Source: Loripinus fragilis
Lineage: Eukaryota; Mollusca; Bivalvia; Lucinida; Lucinidae
Reading direction: 5' to 3'
DNA: 64,000 nucleotides
Assembly: GCA_964019695.1 (NCBI GenBank)
Contig: OZ026522.1
Coordinates: forward strand, 78,243,447 to 78,307,446
Made by a program: the position numbers and the translations under genes. The notes beneath the pieces are model-generated. The model had not been told where the DNA came from, ran no database searches, and saw only the letters and a program-made list of their open reading frames with translations. Shown here in pieces: positions 60,976-64,000 of this stretch. Position 1 is the stretch's first letter, and each line of letters opens with the position of its first letter.

Positions 60976-61083
60976 TATAGAAGCCATCACCTGAGAATTC
61001 TTTACAAACATCCAGGGGTGACAGTTTACAAGATTGTACCTGAATTTAGGATTTTGGGGATGACTTTCCACAGAAAATCAGCC
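60976..61083 (+). other. Probable start of 3' UTR
   Basis: Sequence directly after the stop codon shows no recognisable repeat and no polyadenylation hexamer. It is probably the proximal 3' UTR; its end is unknown. Confidence 0.4.
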
Positions 61084-61317
61084 TTAACCCTTAAAGCACC
61101 AAGAAAATGACATCTGCTGAAGTCTTCTGCTGCAAATAATTGCCTAACATTACTGACTAATTTAAGTATAGAAGCAAACAGGGTGGACCCAGATCAGACT
61201 GCTCCTATAGGAGCAGTCTGATCTGGGTCCATACTGTTAGTCATAGAGGCTTCCTAAACATTTCAGCAGACGAGAAAAGCAGACGACTTTTGCTGTGATT
61301 GGCGCTTTAAGGGTTAA
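61084..61317. repeat. MITE, TTAACCCTTAAAGC family, intact ends
   Basis: TTAACCCTTAAAGCACC and GGCGCTTTAAGGGTTAA are near-perfect inverted ends; 44-bp perfect palindrome at 61186-61229. Close relative of 4332-4572. Confidence 0.9.
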
Positions 61318-61713
61318 AATGCTGAATTATGCAGATGGTTTATATCAGAATATCGAAAGGCAACTAACCATTTGAAACTGAAATATTTTGTATTTTTATA
61401 GGCATACTGCAAATTTTAAGCTGTCAATTGGGCTGCAACACAAGAAAATCTGACTTTTGCATATGAATAATGGAGGGGAAGACCAGCCTGCACATACACA
61501 CAGACCGATCAAAGTCTTTGTTATTCACTCCCAGCAAAGTATGATATCTAAACTTGCTTCATAGAAAGTTTCAACATTCTATCTGGTCTCTGTAGCTGAG
61601 CAGACTAGTTTGAAGATGACCGGGTGGGAAACCCAGTTGACAGGGATTTCAGAAATGTTCAGCATTCATCCCTGGGTTTGATTTATGTATATAAGATAAG
61701 TACCATTTTATCA

Positions 61714-61922
61714 TATGGTAAAACCAGTGTATAACAGGCACTTAAAATAGAAAAAACAGAGATCTTAAGGACAAATGGCAGCTTAATGAAGGATGAAAGT
61801 ATTGCAGAATTCTCCCTTTGGAGCATTCTGCAATACTTTTCACCTGCATTAAGCGATAATTGGTCTTGAAAAACAATTTTCAGTCTTTTTGAGAGTGGCC
61901 GTTTTAAACAGGTTTTACTGTA
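61714..61922. repeat. MITE with TACAGTAAAAC ends
   Basis: GGTAAAACCAGTGTATAACA at the left, AAACAGGTTTTACTGTA at the right, centre GAATTCTCC..GGAGCATTC. Confidence 0.8.
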
Positions 61923-61956
61923 TTTACAATATCCAAAGCTCAAGATAAAGAAGACT

Positions 61957-62100
61957 TTATGTAGTAAAATTATGAATATTTTCCTATTCATCAGTTTAAA
62001 CATTTGTTTTGGGGTGCTTTAAAGAACTGCCCCATTGAGATGGTTCTTTCGAGTACCCGTTACATATGATTTGGTTGAGAAATAAGAAAATAAATTTCAA
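61957..62100 (-). repeat. Hairpin MITE, GACTTTAGTTAAGAG/CAGATAAG group
   Basis: TATTTTCCTATTCATCAGTT, GGGGTGCTTTAAAGAACTGC and TTTGGTTGAGAAATAAGAAA in minus orientation. Confidence 0.65.
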
Positions 62101-62611
62101 TTAAAAGGGCTGATTCTCAATGTTGTAGCTGTAGATGAAAGCAGCATTTCTAGCTGCTTGCATTTCTCAAAGCAAGACCTTGAACAATCACATGAACTAG
62201 ACAGCAGCTCTAGGTAGGATAACATCAATGTCAGCCAATGACCAGATGTTTACCTCGTAACATTCATGTATAGCCACAATGTTGTATGCAACATGTTTAT
62301 TTATGGGTCTCAAGAAACTACGTTGAGAAGTTTGTGAAAAATAGTTTATGGTTAAAAACTCAAACCAAACATATTAATATGCAGTGTGTGCTAATGTTAA
62401 CACATTTCCTCATCAACCGTATTAAATCCTTTCATAGGAAATTAGACCAATAGGCATGAACTATTTATTTTAGACATTTGTTCATGTGTACAGCTTATAA
62501 GTAAACACCATGATACAGCTAAATTCACTCATATCTGGAAAACACTAGATCTATTGCATTCAAAAGCAAAGCAACCATGACTATTTTTGTGTCTGTATAA
62601 AATTTGGGCTT
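62101..62611. other. Downstream sequence without a clear feature
   Basis: No gene or repeat recognised. Confidence 0.4.
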
Positions 62612-62790
62612 TGATGCCAGAAAACCTGCCTTTGGTGTTTGGGAACAACTAAGGTGCAGACCAACTTGTGTATCTGCGCTGTGATCAGCACCTTTATTAT
62701 TCACTTATTGGAAAGTATCATATCTAAACTTACTTCTTTAGAAATTTCAAGATTTGAGCTAGTCCTTGTAGCTGTGCAGGTTGGTTTGGG
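62612..62790. repeat. MITE, AGAAAACCTGCCTTTGG family
   Basis: GCCAGAAAACCTGCCTTTGG and GTGATCAGCACCTTTATTAT mark the family; abuts the next MITE. Confidence 0.65.
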
Positions 62791-62977
62791 TCACAGGTTT
62801 AGATAAACAAAAAAATTCTGCGTAAAATGTATATATTTTCTTACCCATCAGTTTTAACATATGTTTTGGGTGCTCAAAATAACCCTGTCATTGAGACTGT
62901 TCTTTGAGGTTCTCACAACATATGTTTTGGTTGAGAAATAAGAAAATTGAATTTTTGTTACACAACTAAAGTCCTGG
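62791..62977 (-). repeat. Hairpin MITE, GACTTTAGTTAAGAG family
   Basis: TCACAGGTTTAGATAAAC at the left, CAACTAAAGTCCTGG at the right, core GGTGCTCAAAATAACCCTGT with GTTCTTTGAGGTTCTCACAA. Confidence 0.8.
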
Positions 62978-64000
62978 ATTGGGTATCACTTTGTCGGAAA
63001 CCCTGAAGGCAGGTTTTGTCTCTTTGAGGCCCATTTTATCTTGGTACACATTGGATTATGCGAACAGACCAATAACTAGTCACAGACCAATGACTAGTCT
63101 GTATATAAGAAATATGCTCCCTTATCTCCAGCACTTTCCTTGAACCTGGTTTAATTCTGAAAACATCTCACATGCGTCCATTTAATTTATGCCTCTATTC
63201 CACACAGACCACGAATTCCATGAATCATCAAAAACTGAAAAATATTAGGGTTTGTGAAGAATTGTAAATTTTTCAACCAATTTGTGATGTCCACGATTCA
63301 GTAACGAAACAGGTAAGAAACAGTTACGAATATTCTTGGAATTCGGCTTGATTAGGCCTTAATCGCCACGATACTGTGACGAATTCACTATGATGTGCAA
63401 TAATCAATTTGGAAATACTGCAAGAAAGTTAAGTATCAGTCACGAATAAGTTAAGAGTTTTCCGAATGCTTGCAGAATCGGGCACAAATAATAAAAAAAT
63501 TGTGGCTATTCTTGACAATTTGTGGTATTTTCCCTCCCTATAGGTATAAAAAGGCCCCATCCATGCGTCCAGGGCATCGGGACCAAAATGAGCAGCTGTA
63601 GTATTGACCCTACAACTTGAGTGTCAAAAAAAGCAGCTTATATAGCTAGAAGAAAACCACTTCGTAAAAGGAGAGGCCCTGGCCTTGACTCTTTGACTTT
63701 GATAAAAATGCTAGTTCACCATTGACAACATCACCAGTTAGGAGTCACTGACTGATCCTGATTGTACTCATGAGTCTGCCACACCTGTTTGCACTTTGTG
63801 GACTTGCTCACATGCGCATGACAGGGTAGTTACTCCAAGGGACCACCTTCTGCTATCTCTTCCTTGGTTTTATTGCTTGTGTTAATCTCTCGAATCCCCC
63901 TAAATGAGTAAAGAGTACCTACGAACGCATCCGGATGGATTACAATTCAGTTATTATGCTTTTAAGAATGCACCACAAATTGGTTATGAGTCAGCTACGA
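62978..64000. other. Downstream sequence, one TATA-like motif
   Basis: GGTATAAAAAGGCCCC at 63541-63556 looks like a core promoter TATA box, but no open frame of size follows. Otherwise nothing recognised. Confidence 0.3.

Noticed and set aside
63541..63556. TATA box GGTATAAAAAGG as a gene promoter
   Set aside because: No coding exon or open frame of note follows before the window end; insufficient to call a promoter.

Overview
The window looks like genomic DNA of a bivalve mollusc or close relative. It is AT-rich, has long GT/AG introns, and is saturated with repeat types seen in mollusc genomes: tRNA-derived SINEs, elements with tandem cores headed by GTCCGTCCGT stretches, and very many short foldback MITEs. 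No operons, rRNA genes or CRISPR arrays are present. The organism is an inference from sequence character; no species can be named from it.

One host gene spans most of the window on the + strand. I recovered its last nine coding exons (2610-60975) from splice sites, open frames and a fully consistent chain of intron phases. Together they encode 388 residues that end at a TAA; the 5' part lies outside the window. I do not recognise the protein. Its introns are 0.6-6.9 kb up to exon 7, about 12 kb before exon 8, and about 24 kb before the last exon.

Almost everything else is mobile or repetitive DNA inside the introns. 0-5 kb: a hairpin MITE, two tandem-core elements, a 17-copy 23-bp minisatellite and several MITEs. 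7.3-7.9 kb: a decayed minus-strand reading frame of a multicopy invertebrate family. 8.2-10.1 kb: a relative of the arms of the big foldback element. 11.9-16.6 kb: two head-to-tail tandem-core (Helitron-like) elements, the second carrying a nested one with eight 191-bp monomers; a four-monomer copy lies at 19.3-20.4 kb. 25.3-27 kb: a three-copy 555-bp tandem repeat. 29.6-32.1 kb: further tandem-core elements. 32.9-36.0 kb: a complete-ended but internally deleted BEL/Pao LTR retrotransposon with 279-bp LTRs and a GTCCG target duplication. 38.8-39.6 and 55.3-56.7 kb: two copies of one TIR DNA transposon, the second split by a retroelement. 41.4-46.4 kb: a 5-kb foldback structure. 46.6-60 kb: retroelement tails, SINEs, CpG-rich perfect hairpins and unassigned sequence. 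61-64 kb: MITEs downstream of the gene.

The strongest pattern beyond ordinary annotation is that all nine acceptor sites have a foldback MITE or hairpin within about 165 bases upstream. At exon 8 the MITE supplies the branch-point and polypyrimidine region. The nested insertions also allow a relative dating of the repeat families.
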